Source: Pararoseomonas sp. SCSIO 73927
GTDB taxonomy: Bacteria; Pseudomonadota; Alphaproteobacteria; Acetobacterales; Acetobacteraceae
Length of the DNA stretch: 64,000 bases
Reading direction: 5' to 3'
Assembly (NCBI RefSeq): GCF_037040815.1
Contig: NZ_CP146232.1
Location: 5,054,001 to 5,118,000 of the forward strand
Under the pieces are notes generated by a model. That model searched no databases and was not told the origin of the DNA. It saw only the letters and a list, made by a program, of their open reading frames with translations. Below, piece after piece: positions 1 to 8,706 of the stretch. The position numbers and the translations under genes are program-made. Each line of letters opens with the position of its first letter. Positions within the stretch are counted from its first letter, which is position 1.

Positions 1-840
1 CGCCGCGACCTGGATCGGCGTGAAGGCGCCGTAGTCGAGGTAGGACTTCACCCGCGTCAGCGCCGCGATCAGCTTCGGGTTCCCCACCGCAAAGCCCATG
101 CGCCAGCCCGGCATGTTGTAGGTCTTGGACATGGAGGTGAACTCCACCGCCACCTCCTTCGCGCCCTCCACCTCCAGCACGGAGGGCGGCGGCGTGTCGC
201 CGTAGTACAGCTCCGCATAGGCGAGGTCGGAGAGAATGTAGATCTCGTGCTTGCGGCAGAAGGCCACCAGCTCGCGGTAGAACTCGATCGGGGCCGTCAG
301 CGCCGTCGGGTTGCTGGGGAAATTGACGATCACCGCCGTCGGCTTCGGCACGGAGTGCCGCACCGCGCGGTCGATCGCGCGCAGCATCTCGTCATCCGGC
401 GTGTAGGGGATGGACCGCACGCTGGCCCCGGCAATCAGGAAGCCGAACTGGTGGATCGGGTAGGACGGGTTCGGCACCAGGATCGTATCGCCCGGCGAGG
501 CGATGGCCTGCGCCAGGTTCGCCAGCCCCTCCTTGGAGCCGAGCGTCGCGATCACCTCCGTCTCCGGGTCCAGCTTCACCCCGAAGCGGCGGGCGTAGTA
601 GGCGGCGTGCGCCTTCCGCAGGCCGGGGATTCCCTTGGAAGCGGAGTAGCGATGCGTGCGCGGATCCTGCACCGCCTCGATCAGCTTCGCCACGATATGC
701 GGCGGCGTCGGGCTGTCCGGGTTTCCCATGCCGAGGTCCACCACGTCCTCTGCCGCTGCCCGCGCCTTCGCCTTCGCCGAGTTCACCTCGGCGAAGACGT
801 AGGGCGGCAGGCGGCGGATGCGGTGGAACTCGTCGGTCAT
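1..840 (-). CDS. alaC: AlaC-like PLP aminotransferase (3' end outside window)
   Basis: First 280 residues of a fold-type I aminotransferase, cut by the window edge; the family is about 400 residues long. The N-terminus FHRIRRLPPYVF, the motif MGNPDSPTPPHIV, GSKEGL and the PLP-lysine motif SMSKTYN (Lys239) closely match glutamate-pyruvate transaminase AlaC. Related LL-diaminopimelate aminotransferases share the fold, so substrate is not certain. Cytosolic; it would interconvert pyruvate and alanine with glutamate. The ATG at 840 begins right at the conserved N-terminus. Confidence 0.85.
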   Translation of the reverse strand, partial: MTDEFHRIRRLPPYVFAEVNSAKAKARAAAEDVVDLGMGNPDSPTPPHIVAKLIEAVQDPRTHRYSASKGIPGLRKAHAAYYARRFGVKLDPETEVIATLGSKEGLANLAQAIASPGDTILVPNPSYPIHQFGFLIAGASVRSIPYTPDDEMLRAIDRAVRHSVPKPTAVIVNFPSNPTALTAPIEFYRELVAFCRKHEIYILSDLAYAELYYGDTPPPSVLEVEGAKEVAVEFTSMSKTYNMPGWRMGFAVGNPKLIAALTRVKSYLDYGAFTPIQVAA

Positions 841-886
841 GTCACGGGTGCTCGGCGTTCGTCTGATGACAGGATAGCGTCGGCGG

Positions 887-1501
887 TCAGAGCCCGCGAG
901 GCGCGATCGGCGGAAAGCTCGGCGTGGCCGAGAGATCGGGCGGCGGCGGCGCCGTCATCTCCGGCGGCGGCCCGGCCGGCGCCTCGGGCGCGATCTCCGG
1001 CACGGCCTGCGCCTCCCCGCCGGGCAGCAGCAGGGTGGCCGGCCCTGCCCCGATCGGCGGCGCGGGCACCAGCCGCGGCGGCGCGGGCGGCGCGGCGGGC
1101 ACGGCGGCCAGCCCCTCGGTCGCCGGGCGCTCCGGGATCGGCGCGCCGGGCGTCGGCGGGTTTGCCGCCGCGGCCCGGTTCGCCGCCAGCAGGGCCGAGA
1201 GCTCCGCCCGCTGGCTCGCCGGCCCGCGATCCGGCCGCCCCGGCACGCTGCCGAGGTTCGGCCGGGCCTGGTCCAGCCCCGGCGGCATGGGCCGCCCCTC
1301 CAGTGCCTCGCCCGTGATCTGCCGGTAGAACTCGAAGGGGCTTTCCCCCGGCGATCCCACGCATCCCGCGAGCGCGAGGGTTGCGCCGAGCACGAGGGAT
1401 GCACGCGCGAGGGGGAGGCGCGCTTGTCCTCCTCCGTCCCGGTCCCTAGCTTCCCTGTACCGGATCGGATCCGGCCGGGACGGCATGGCCTGCTCTCGCA
1501 T
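887..1501 (-). CDS. Proline/alanine-rich lipoprotein, unknown function
   Basis: About 204 residues. A basic stretch is followed by a hydrophobic segment ending in the lipobox LALAGC, so this should be a lipidated envelope protein. The rest is a Pro/Ala-rich, low-complexity chain with no recognised enzyme domain. The ATG at 1501 is preceded by a strong GGAGAGGAG about seven bases upstream; an in-frame ATG at 1486 is the alternative. It is divergent from phaC over a 115-bp gap that must hold both promoters. Function unknown. Confidence 0.6.
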   Translation of the reverse strand: MREQAMPSRPDPIRYREARDRDGGGQARLPLARASLVLGATLALAGCVGSPGESPFEFYRQITGEALEGRPMPPGLDQARPNLGSVPGRPDRGPASQRAELSALLAANRAAAANPPTPGAPIPERPATEGLAAVPAAPPAPPRLVPAPPIGAGPATLLLPGGEAQAVPEIAPEAPAGPPPEMTAPPPPDLSATPSFPPIAPRGL

Positions 1502-1616
1502 CGCACGCTCCTCTCCCCGGGGGGTTTGCCTGAGAATGGCGACCGGCGGAAGCCACGGAAGGGACGCCGCGCCCCGGTGACAGGGCGCGAGGACCCGGCG
1601 GGAGAGGAGCGCAGAG

Positions 1617-3902
1617 ATGAGCGAGAAGCGTCGGAGCGGCCGGACCCCAGCCGAGGTGGCACGGTCCGGGGCCGAGGCGCTCGGCGGCCCGGACGAGGGC
1701 AGCCCGCCGGCGCCGCCGAAGCCCCCCCGCAAGGGAGGCTCGGCCACGCGCCGCGCCCTGGAATCCGGCACGGCGCTTGGTACCGCCGCCTCCCTCCTGC
1801 AGCCCGGCATCGCCGCGCCGCCGGAGGCCGGGACCGGTGCCCCCGCCATCGCCGTGCGCGCGGAGCCCGAGCCCTCGCCGGCCAGCCTCGCCGCACAACC
1901 GACCGCAACACCCCCGGCGAAAGCCCCAACGCCGGTCGTCCCGGTGCCCGAGCCGGCGCCACCGGCCGAATCCACCCCAACGGCCTCGGGGGCCGCCGCG
2001 GAACCGGCCGCCCCAGCACAGCCTCCGCCCGCCGCGGCGGAGAAGCCGCCCGCGGCGCCCCCGCCAGGCGCCCCCTCCCCGGCCGGTGCCCCCCAGGCGC
2101 CCGGCCCCGCCGAGGCGCCCCCCTTCCGCTTGCCCGACCCCGCCCTCGTCGGCCGCACCATGGCCGACGTGGCGGAGCGCGGGCAGCGCATCGTCCGCGA
2201 GTTCCTGCGCCGCCAGGGGGAGGCCGATGCCCCGCCCAGCCCGGACCCGCTGAACATCGGCAACGCCTTCATGGAGATGACGGCGCGCCTGATGACCAAC
2301 CCCGCCAGCGTCGTGCAGGCCGGGATCGGTTTCTGGCAGGACTATCTCACCCTCTGGCAGAACACCGCCCGCCGCATGCTCGGCGGCGAGGTGCAGCCGG
2401 TCATCACGGAGCGCCGCGGCGACAAGCGCTTCAAGGACGACGCCTGGCGCGAGAACGAGGTCTTCGACTTCATCAAGCAGTCCTACCTGCTCTCCTCCCG
2501 CTACGTGACGAACGTGGTGCACGGGGCGGAGGGGCTGAACCCGAAGACGGCGCAGAAGGTGGATTTCTACACGCGCCAGTTCACGGACGCGATGAGCCCG
2601 AGCAACTTCTGGCTCACCAATCCCGAGGTGCTGCGGAAAACGGCGGAGACCGGCGGCGAGAACCTGCTCAAGGGCCTCTCCAACCTGCTCTCCGACCTGG
2701 AGCGCGGGCACGGCAGGCTCCGCATCAACATGACGGACGAGAGCAAGTTCAGGATCGGGGAGAACATCGCCGTCACCCCCGGCAAGGTCGTGTACCGCAA
2801 TGCCTTGATGGAGCTGATCCAGTACACGCCCACAACGGAGACGGCGCTGAAGCGCCCGCTGCTCCTGCTGCCGCCCTGGATCAACAAGTTCTACATCCTG
2901 GACCTGCGCCCGAAGAACTCCTTCGTCCGCTGGGCCGTCTCCCAGGGCCACACCGTCTTCGTCTGCTCCTGGGTGAACCCGGACGAGAACCTCGCGGAGA
3001 TGGGCTTCGAGGACTACATGCGCCTCGGTCCCTACGCCGCGCTGGAGGCGATCGAGAAGGCCACCGACGAGCGGCAGGTGAACGCCATCGGCTACTGCCT
3101 CGGCGGCACGCTGCTCGCCTCCACCCTCGCGCACATGGCGAAGCGGAACGACGACCGCATCGCCTCCGCCACCTTCTTCACGACGATGCTGGACTTCGAG
3201 GAGGCCGGCGAGCTCGGCGTCTTCATCGACGAGGAGCAGCTCCAGGCCATCGAGGCGAAGATGAGCAAGCGCGGCTTCCTCGAGGGCTCGGAGATGGCCG
3301 ACACCTTCAACATGCTCCGCGCCAACGACCTCATCTGGTCCTTTGTCGTGCAGAACTACCTGCTGGGGCAGGAACCCTTCCCCTTCGACCTGCTCTTCTG
3401 GAACGGCGATTCCACGCGCATGCCGGCGAGGATGCACAGCTTCTACCTGCGCCGCATGTATCAGCAGAACGACCTGGTGAAGCCTGGCGCCATCGAGCTG
3501 GACGGGGAGGCGCTGGACCTGCGCGACATCCGCCTGCCGGCCTACATCCTGGCCACGCGGGAAGACCACATCGCGCCCTGGAAGAGCAGCTACAAGGCCA
3601 CCGGGATCTTCTCCGGCCCCGTCCGCTTCGTCCTCGCCGCCTCCGGCCACATAGCCGGCGTGGTGAACCCGCCGGACAGCGGCAAGTACAGCCACTGGGT
3701 CGGCACTGGCGACGCTCCCGCCGAGCCCGCCGAGTGGTTCGAGCACGCCACCGAGTTCGCCGGCTCCTGGTGGCCGGACTGGCAGCGCTGGATCCTGGCG
3801 CAGGACCGCGCCACCGTGCCCGCGCGCCAGCCCGGTGCCGGCGGGCTCCCGGCGCTGGAGGACGCGCCCGGCAGCTACGTGAAGGTGATGGCGGGAGACT
3901 GA
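1617..3902 (+). CDS. phaC: Class I poly(3-hydroxyalkanoate) synthase
   Basis: Polymerises (R)-3-hydroxyacyl-CoA into PHA storage granules. The PhaC N-domain signature lies around residues 225-300, followed by an alpha/beta hydrolase core. The nucleophile motif GYCLGGT puts Cys at 494; Asp650 (REDHIAPW) and His678 (GHIAGVVNPP) complete the triad. Length is 761 residues against roughly 580-600 for the class; the excess is a Pro/Ala-rich leader at about residues 25-175, before the conserved region. The ATG at 1617 has GGAGAGGAG just upstream. No phaA, phaB, phaR or phasin gene is adjacent. Confidence 0.93.
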   Translation: MSEKRRSGRTPAEVARSGAEALGGPDEGSPPAPPKPPRKGGSATRRALESGTALGTAASLLQPGIAAPPEAGTGAPAIAVRAEPEPSPASLAAQPTATPPAKAPTPVVPVPEPAPPAESTPTASGAAAEPAAPAQPPPAAAEKPPAAPPPGAPSPAGAPQAPGPAEAPPFRLPDPALVGRTMADVAERGQRIVREFLRRQGEADAPPSPDPLNIGNAFMEMTARLMTNPASVVQAGIGFWQDYLTLWQNTARRMLGGEVQPVITERRGDKRFKDDAWRENEVFDFIKQSYLLSSRYVTNVVHGAEGLNPKTAQKVDFYTRQFTDAMSPSNFWLTNPEVLRKTAETGGENLLKGLSNLLSDLERGHGRLRINMTDESKFRIGENIAVTPGKVVYRNALMELIQYTPTTETALKRPLLLLPPWINKFYILDLRPKNSFVRWAVSQGHTVFVCSWVNPDENLAEMGFEDYMRLGPYAALEAIEKATDERQVNAIGYCLGGTLLASTLAHMAKRNDDRIASATFFTTMLDFEEAGELGVFIDEEQLQAIEAKMSKRGFLEGSEMADTFNMLRANDLIWSFVVQNYLLGQEPFPFDLLFWNGDSTRMPARMHSFYLRRMYQQNDLVKPGAIELDGEALDLRDIRLPAYILATREDHIAPWKSSYKATGIFSGPVRFVLAASGHIAGVVNPPDSGKYSHWVGTGDAPAEPAEWFEHATEFAGSWWPDWQRWILAQDRATVPARQPGAGGLPALEDAPGSYVKVMAGD

Positions 3903-3930
3903 CCCCCGCCCTAAACGGGGATCCCGGCCC

Positions 3931-4590
3931 TCAGATCCCGAAGGGGGTCGGCCCCCGGCCGCCGCGGTCCGGCGGCACGGGAGTGTCGAAGTCGGCCTGC
4001 CAGCCGCTCCGCTCGTCGAGGCTGCGCACGGCCTCGGCCAGCGCCCCGGCCGCGATCTCGCCCTGCGGCAGCGGCCCGGGATCGAGGAGCCGCGCCAGGG
4101 CCGCCTCCCCCCCGCGCGGGAACAGGTTGGGGCGCAGCGCCGCGGCCGCCCCCCCGCGATTCCCGGCCGCCAGGGCCCGCGCCGCCCCCGCCAGCGCGGC
4201 CGCCAGCTGCGGCGAGGCCGCCAGCGGGTCCGCCCCCAGCGCGCCCCGCATCTCGTCCCGCGCCTGGCCGATCGCCGCCTTCGCCTCTCCCGGCACCGGC
4301 GCCCAGCGCGGGCTGCCGTTCAGCTCCACCGCCAGCCACTCCAGCAGCGCCGCGGCCCGCGCCACCCGCACGGGCTGGTCCCGCAGCCCCACATTGACCC
4401 CCTGCATGTCGCGGGCGAGCGCGGCGATCGCGGCGCGGCCCGGCTCCTGGTCCGGCGGCAGCAGCCCGGCCGGGACGGGCCAGCCCAGCTTCGGCCGGCG
4501 CAGCTCCTCGCAGGCCCCAAGGCCCCCCAGGAGGAGCAGGGCGGCCAGGGCGCGACGGGAGACAGGAGGATTCGGGCTCATGCGCCGCAC
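3931..4590 (-). CDS. Lipoprotein, paralogue of the 4631-5176 protein
   Basis: About 219 residues with a twin-Arg-like start, a hydrophobic run and the lipobox GGLGAC, so probably a membrane-anchored periplasmic lipoprotein. The mature part is Ala-rich and helical. It aligns over its length with the next upstream protein: both have an ARxExRxALG segment, then a run of Ala-rich helix and a closing Leu-rich block. The start may be Met1 (4590) or Met4 (4581). It is 40 bp downstream of its paralogue, on the same strand and probably co-transcribed. Function unknown. Confidence 0.6.
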   Translation of the reverse strand: MRRMSPNPPVSRRALAALLLLGGLGACEELRRPKLGWPVPAGLLPPDQEPGRAAIAALARDMQGVNVGLRDQPVRVARAAALLEWLAVELNGSPRWAPVPGEAKAAIGQARDEMRGALGADPLAASPQLAAALAGAARALAAGNRGGAAAALRPNLFPRGGEAALARLLDPGPLPQGEIAAGALAEAVRSLDERSGWQADFDTPVPPDRGGRGPTPFGI

Positions 4591-4630
4591 AGGATGCCCG
4601 TCCCGGCCGCTCCCGTCACGGGAGGAGCCG

Positions 4631-5176
4631 TCACCGCTCCTCCCGGTCCTGGTCCCGGCCGAACTCGATGTCCCGCTGCGCCCGCCGCGTCGCCTGGTTC
4701 GCCTGCGGTAGCCGCGGCAGGCTCGCCAGCCGCTCCAGCGTGTCCGGCGCGAAGGCCGGGGCCGGCAGGGCGCCGCGGGCCGCCGCCCGGTCGCCCGAGG
4801 CCAGGGCCGTCGCCGCCCCCTCCATGGCGGCGATCACAACCTCGGGCCGGGCGTCCTGCGCGATGCCCAGGGCCTGCCTTACCTCGTAGCGCGCCGCGGT
4901 CAGGGACGGGGCGGTGATGGCGCTGAAGGTGTAGAAGCTGCGCTCCCGCGGGATCGCCCAGGCCTCCCATTCCAGCCGGCTCACCGCCACGGCGGCCTCG
5001 GCGGGGCGGCCAGCCAGGGCGGCGGGGTTGCCGAAGGCCTCGGCCGCGCCCTCGATCGCGTTGAAGGCCGGGCCGCGCGTTCCTTGCCCGGCCAGGGGCG
5101 GCACGGGCGGGATGGTGTCATCCCCGGCCGCGCAGCCCGCGAGCACGAGGAGGATGGCGAGGGCAGCGTTCCGCAT
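4631..5176 (-). CDS. Lipoprotein, first of a tandem paralogous pair
   Basis: 181 residues; signal MRNAALAILLVLAGC gives a lipobox cysteine at residue 15. Region SRLEWEAW and the ARYEVRQALG block are echoed in the downstream protein at 3931-4590, which suggests an old tandem duplication. No catalytic motif is visible. It lies upstream of its paralogue on the same strand, separated from the histidine kinase gene by about 170 bp without clear features. Confidence 0.6.
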   Translation of the reverse strand: MRNAALAILLVLAGCAAGDDTIPPVPPLAGQGTRGPAFNAIEGAAEAFGNPAALAGRPAEAAVAVSRLEWEAWAIPRERSFYTFSAITAPSLTAARYEVRQALGIAQDARPEVVIAAMEGAATALASGDRAAARGALPAPAFAPDTLERLASLPRLPQANQATRRAQRDIEFGRDQDREER

Positions 5177-5346
5177 CGGTCTTTCCCGGCACGGGTCGCG
5201 TCCGGACGGAATCGCCCGGCCCGCGCCCGCTTCCTGCCTTAACGGCGCGGGCCACCCGGCGTTTTCCGTGCAACGGAACGCCGCCCGACGGAATACTGCC
5301 CCCAGGAGAACACGCCGCGAGGGAACACCGCCCGACCGCGGAGCCC

Positions 5347-6726
5347 TCAGGCCGGCAGCACCACCGCGGCGGAGAGCCCCCCGCCCGGCCGGTTCCGCAG
5401 CGTCACGTCGCCGCCATGGGCGCGCAGGATGTTCCGCGCGATCGGCAGGCCGAGCCCTACCCCGCCCGTCTCCCGGTTCCGGCTCACCTCCAGCCGCCGG
5501 AAGGGCTGGAATACCGCCTCCTGGCTCTCCGCCGGGATGCCGGGCCCGTCATCCTCCACCAACATCAGGATGCTTCCGTTCCGCGGCGGTTCCAGCACGA
5601 TTCGCGCGACGCCGCCGTAGTTCGCCGCGTTCGTCACCAAGTTCGCCAGGGCCCGCTTCAGCGCGATCGGCCGCCCGCGCACCGTCAGCCGCTCCGGCCC
5701 GTCATAGGCGAAGGCGTCCGCGTCCACGTCCGGCCGCGCATCCGCCGCCTCGTCCAGCACGGTGCGGCACAGCGCCGCCAGGTCCAGCGGCACCGACGGC
5801 TCCGCCGCCGCGTCGTCGCGCGCGAAGGCGAGGGTGGCGTTTACCATCGCCTCCATCTCCTCCAGGTCCGCCAGCATCTTCGCCCGCTGCTCGTCGTCGT
5901 CCATGAACTCGGCGCGCAGCTTCAGCCGGGTGATCGGCGTCCGCAGGTCGTGCCCGATCGCCGCCAGCATCTGGGTGCGGTCCCCCACGAAGCGCCGGAT
6001 GCGCTCCGCCATCGTATTGAAGGCGTGGGCGGCGGTGGCCACCTCCAGCGGCCCGTCCTCCGGCATCGGCGGCGCGTTCACGTCGCGACCCAGCGCGTTC
6101 GCCGCCCGGGCCAAGTCCCGCACCGGCGATGTCAGCCGCCGCACCGCCCAGATGATCAATGAGGCCGCCGCCCCCGTCATCAGCAGGAAGGCGACGAGGA
6201 AGGTCTCGGAATGCCACGGCCGCAGCGGCGGCGCATGGATGGCCATGTTCAGCCAGGCCGAGCCGTCGGGCAGCATCATCGCGATATGCAGCGTGCCGAA
6301 GCCCATCCCCGCCTGGATCTCGCGCGGGCGCAGGCGCGGCGGCGCGCCCATCAGGATCTCCGGCCGCACCATCCGCAGCACGGGCGGCGGCGCGGGCGGC
6401 ATGCCCAGCCGCACGTTGGGCCGTTCCTCCAGCGAGGCCTCGAGCCCCTGCGGCAGGTCGATATCGGCGATCAGCGTTCCCCGGCGCTCGGGCAGCGCCA
6501 GCACCAGCGCGCGCCAGAGCCCGAACACGCGGGAGGAAACCTCGCGCTCCATCGCCGCGCGCTGCAGGTCCACGCGGTCCAGCGCGTGGATCGTCAGCCC
6601 CGCCGCCTGCACCGCCATCAGCGCCACCAGCAGGAACAGCGCCGTGCGCGCCGCGAGGGTGCGCGGCAGCACGCGCCGGATCAGCGCCGTCACGAGAGGA
6701 AGCGCATTACGCCGCGCGTTCCACAT
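5347..6726 (-). CDS. EnvZ-type sensor histidine kinase
   Basis: 459 residues. Transmembrane helices at about 26-46 and 175-196 enclose a periplasmic sensor region rich in Pro and Arg. HAMP follows at about 197-250, then the H-box AIGHDLRTPITR with phospho-acceptor His259. The ATPase domain carries VEDDGPGIP and the GVGLGLPIARN glycine box. It overlaps the 3' end of the upstream response-regulator gene by 20 bp when the 6726 start is used, so the pair is one operon. The stimulus cannot be read from the sequence. Confidence 0.88.
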   Translation of the reverse strand: MWNARRNALPLVTALIRRVLPRTLAARTALFLLVALMAVQAAGLTIHALDRVDLQRAAMEREVSSRVFGLWRALVLALPERRGTLIADIDLPQGLEASLEERPNVRLGMPPAPPPVLRMVRPEILMGAPPRLRPREIQAGMGFGTLHIAMMLPDGSAWLNMAIHAPPLRPWHSETFLVAFLLMTGAAASLIIWAVRRLTSPVRDLARAANALGRDVNAPPMPEDGPLEVATAAHAFNTMAERIRRFVGDRTQMLAAIGHDLRTPITRLKLRAEFMDDDEQRAKMLADLEEMEAMVNATLAFARDDAAAEPSVPLDLAALCRTVLDEAADARPDVDADAFAYDGPERLTVRGRPIALKRALANLVTNAANYGGVARIVLEPPRNGSILMLVEDDGPGIPAESQEAVFQPFRRLEVSRNRETGGVGLGLPIARNILRAHGGDVTLRNRPGGGLSAAVVLPA

Positions 6727-7426
6727 CGGCCGCCAGCACGTAGCCGCCGCCCCTCACGGTCTTGATCAGGCTGGGATTGCGCCCGTCATCCTCCAGCTTG
6801 CGCCGAAGGCGCGACACGGCGACGTCGATCGCCCGGTCGAAGGGCCCGGCCTGCCGCCCGCGCAGCAGGTCCATCAGCATGTCCCGCGTCAGCACGCGGT
6901 TCGGCCGTTCCACCAGCACCGTCAGCAGCTCGTACTCGCCACCGGTGAGGGAGACCTCCACGCCATCCGGGTTCAGCAGCCGCCGCCGCTGCGGCTCCAG
7001 CACCCAGCCGCCGAAGCGAATGGCGGAGGGCAGCGGGTCGCGCCGCGCCCCCTCCCCGTGCGCGCGCCGCATCACGGCGCGAATCCGCGCCAGCAGCTCC
7101 CGCGGGTTGAACGGCTTGGCCACGTAGTCGTCCGCGCCGAGCTCCAGCCCCACGATCCGGTCCGTCTCCTCCCCCATCGCCGTCAGCATGACGATCGGCA
7201 CGTCGGACTGCCCGCGCAGCCAGCGCGCGAAGTCCAGCCCGGACTCGCCCGGCATCATCAGGTCCAGGATGACGATGTGGTAGCGCCCCAGCGGCCAGGC
7301 CCGCCGCGCCTCCCGCGCCTCCCGGGCGGTTGTCACGCGGAACCCCTGCTTCTCGAGGAAGCGGGCCAGAAGCTCGCGGATCTCGCGGTCGTCATCGACC
7401 ACCAGGATGTGCGGGGCGGGTTCCAT
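6707..7426 (-). CDS. OmpR/PhoB-family response regulator
   Basis: 239 residues. The receiver domain (about 1-120) has the acidic pocket VVDDD, phospho-acceptor Asp55 in ILDLMMPG and Lys in the VAKPFNP loop. A winged-helix effector domain of the Trans_reg_C type fills the C-terminal half, ending IKTVRGGGYVL. It precedes and overlaps its kinase. Two TGTTACA repeats lie just outside the start codon (7431 and 7471) and could be regulatory sites. Confidence 0.9.
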   Translation of the reverse strand: MEPAPHILVVDDDREIRELLARFLEKQGFRVTTAREAREARRAWPLGRYHIVILDLMMPGESGLDFARWLRGQSDVPIVMLTAMGEETDRIVGLELGADDYVAKPFNPRELLARIRAVMRRAHGEGARRDPLPSAIRFGGWVLEPQRRRLLNPDGVEVSLTGGEYELLTVLVERPNRVLTRDMLMDLLRGRQAGPFDRAIDVAVSRLRRKLEDDGRNPSLIKTVRGGGYVLAADVERAA

Positions 7427-7430
7427 GGCC

Positions 7431-7477
7431 TGTTACATAGCGCGGACGCGGCCGGTGTCGCGCGGCCGGTTGTTACA
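7431..7477. promoter_or_regulatory. Pair of TGTTACA direct repeats upstream of the response regulator
   Basis: TGTTACA occurs at 7431-7437 and 7471-7477, 40 bp apart (close to four helical turns), in the gap between the response regulator start (7426) and the alkA-like gene (7683). OmpR-type regulators often bind spaced direct repeats in their own promoters, so autoregulation is possible. This is an inference from spacing only. Confidence 0.25.
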
Positions 7478-7682
7478 ATCCATGTCGGAACGGCTTTGCG
7501 TTGCCCGCCGTTTCACCAGCCCGTCATCACGCCTTGGATCAGGGCCGCAGGCGGACCAATTAGGGGGCGTCGGCGCCTCCCTTCCCCCCAAATCCTCGGG
7601 GCGGCGCCGCGGAAACGGCGGCGGGTGCGGTCGCATCCCCCCTCTTGTCGCGCCCCCCGCCGCCGTTCCACTCCCCTCTCCC

Positions 7683-8387
7683 ATGAACACCCAGACGGCG
7701 CCGGACCCGGTGCCCCAGCCAGCGCCACCTCCCTTGCTAGCCCCTCCACCACCCTGGGCCGAGGCGGGCCTAGCGGCCCTCGCCGACGCCGATCCCGCCC
7801 TGTACGGGATCGTCGCCCGCTGCGGCCCCCTGCCCTGGCGACGCCGCGCGCCCGGCTTCCCCGGGCTGCTGCGCGCCATCTGCGGCCAGCAGATCAGCAA
7901 CCGCGCCGCCGGCGCCATCTGGGCCCGCCTCCGCGCCCTGCCCGGCGCGCTGGAACCGGCCGGCCTGCTCGCGCTGGACGACGCCGCCCTCTGCGGCACC
8001 GCCGGCCTCTCCCGCCCGAAGGCCGCCCATGCCCGCAGCCTCGCCGCCGCCATCCTCGCGGGCGAGCTCCGCCTGGACCTGCTGCCCGCCATGCCGGACG
8101 AGGAGGCTGTCGCCCATCTCTGCGCCGTGCGCGGCCTCGGCCGCTGGACCGCCGCCGTCCATCTCCTCTTCGCGGAGGACCGGCCGGACATCTTCCCGGA
8201 AGGCGACCTCGCCCTCGCCGCCTCCCTCGCCCACCTGCGCGGCCTGCCTGAACGCCCCTCCCCGCGCGCCCTCACGGCCATCGCGGGGGAGTGGCGCCCC
8301 TACCGCTCCCTCGCCGCCCGCCTGCTCTGGCACCACTGGCGCCACGCCACCGGCCGCCCCGGCGCGGACCCGGAGGATGACGGCTAG
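7683..8387 (+). CDS. alkA: DNA-3-methyladenine glycosylase II (AlkA-like, HhH-GPD)
   Basis: 234 residues from the ATG at 7683. Removes alkylated bases in base-excision repair. The family signature GFPGLLRAICGQQISNRAA is at about 58-76, the helix-hairpin-helix VRGLGRWTA at about 149-157, and the catalytic aspartate at Asp175 in FPEGDLAL. A Pro-rich N-terminus of about 25 residues precedes the domain. The reading frame stays open further upstream, but no better start is evident. Its stop overlaps, by two bases, the stop of a possible small minus-strand ORF. Confidence 0.85.
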   Translation: MNTQTAPDPVPQPAPPPLLAPPPPWAEAGLAALADADPALYGIVARCGPLPWRRRAPGFPGLLRAICGQQISNRAAGAIWARLRALPGALEPAGLLALDDAALCGTAGLSRPKAAHARSLAAAILAGELRLDLLPAMPDEEAVAHLCAVRGLGRWTAAVHLLFAEDRPDIFPEGDLALAASLAHLRGLPERPSPRALTAIAGEWRPYRSLAARLLWHHWRHATGRPGADPEDDG

Positions 8388-8515
8388 AGGCCCAGCGCCA
8401 CCGCCGCCTCCCCCAGCGCCCAGAGCGCCGGGAAGGCCATCACGAAGGCCAGCATGGCCTCGCGGACCGCGTCGTTGGGGATGATGGGGCGCGTCGCCGC
8501 GTGAAGGTAGCGCAT
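8384..8515 (-). CDS. Possible 43-residue hydrophobic small protein
   Basis: A short frame beginning MRYLHAATRPIIPNDA and ending in a hydrophobic helix (AMLAFVMAFPALWAL) that could span a membrane. The frame is open further upstream (to 8692), but the composition there looks like read-through of GC-rich spacer. No clear ribosome-binding site. It converges on alkA with overlapping stops. Unrecognised and only weakly supported. Confidence 0.3.
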   Translation of the reverse strand: MRYLHAATRPIIPNDAVREAMLAFVMAFPALWALGEAAVALGL

Positions 8516-8706
8516 GCCGACAATGAACAAAACAAGAACAGACGGGGCAAGTGGAGAGTCGCCCCGCCTCCCTCTCCCACCCCCGCCGTGTCCTCCACGC
8601 ATCACCCCCGCCATGCGCCGTTGCGCCCGCCCCCCCTCCTCCGGCACGCGGCTTGCTGCAACAATGGACGCTGTAGCCCGTTCCGGCTGCACATACGGAG
8701 GACAGG

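Noticed and set aside
1446..3746. 766-residue minus-strand frame opposite phaC
   Set aside because: Antisense shadow of the conserved phaC gene; Gly/Arg-rich composition and no family motif.
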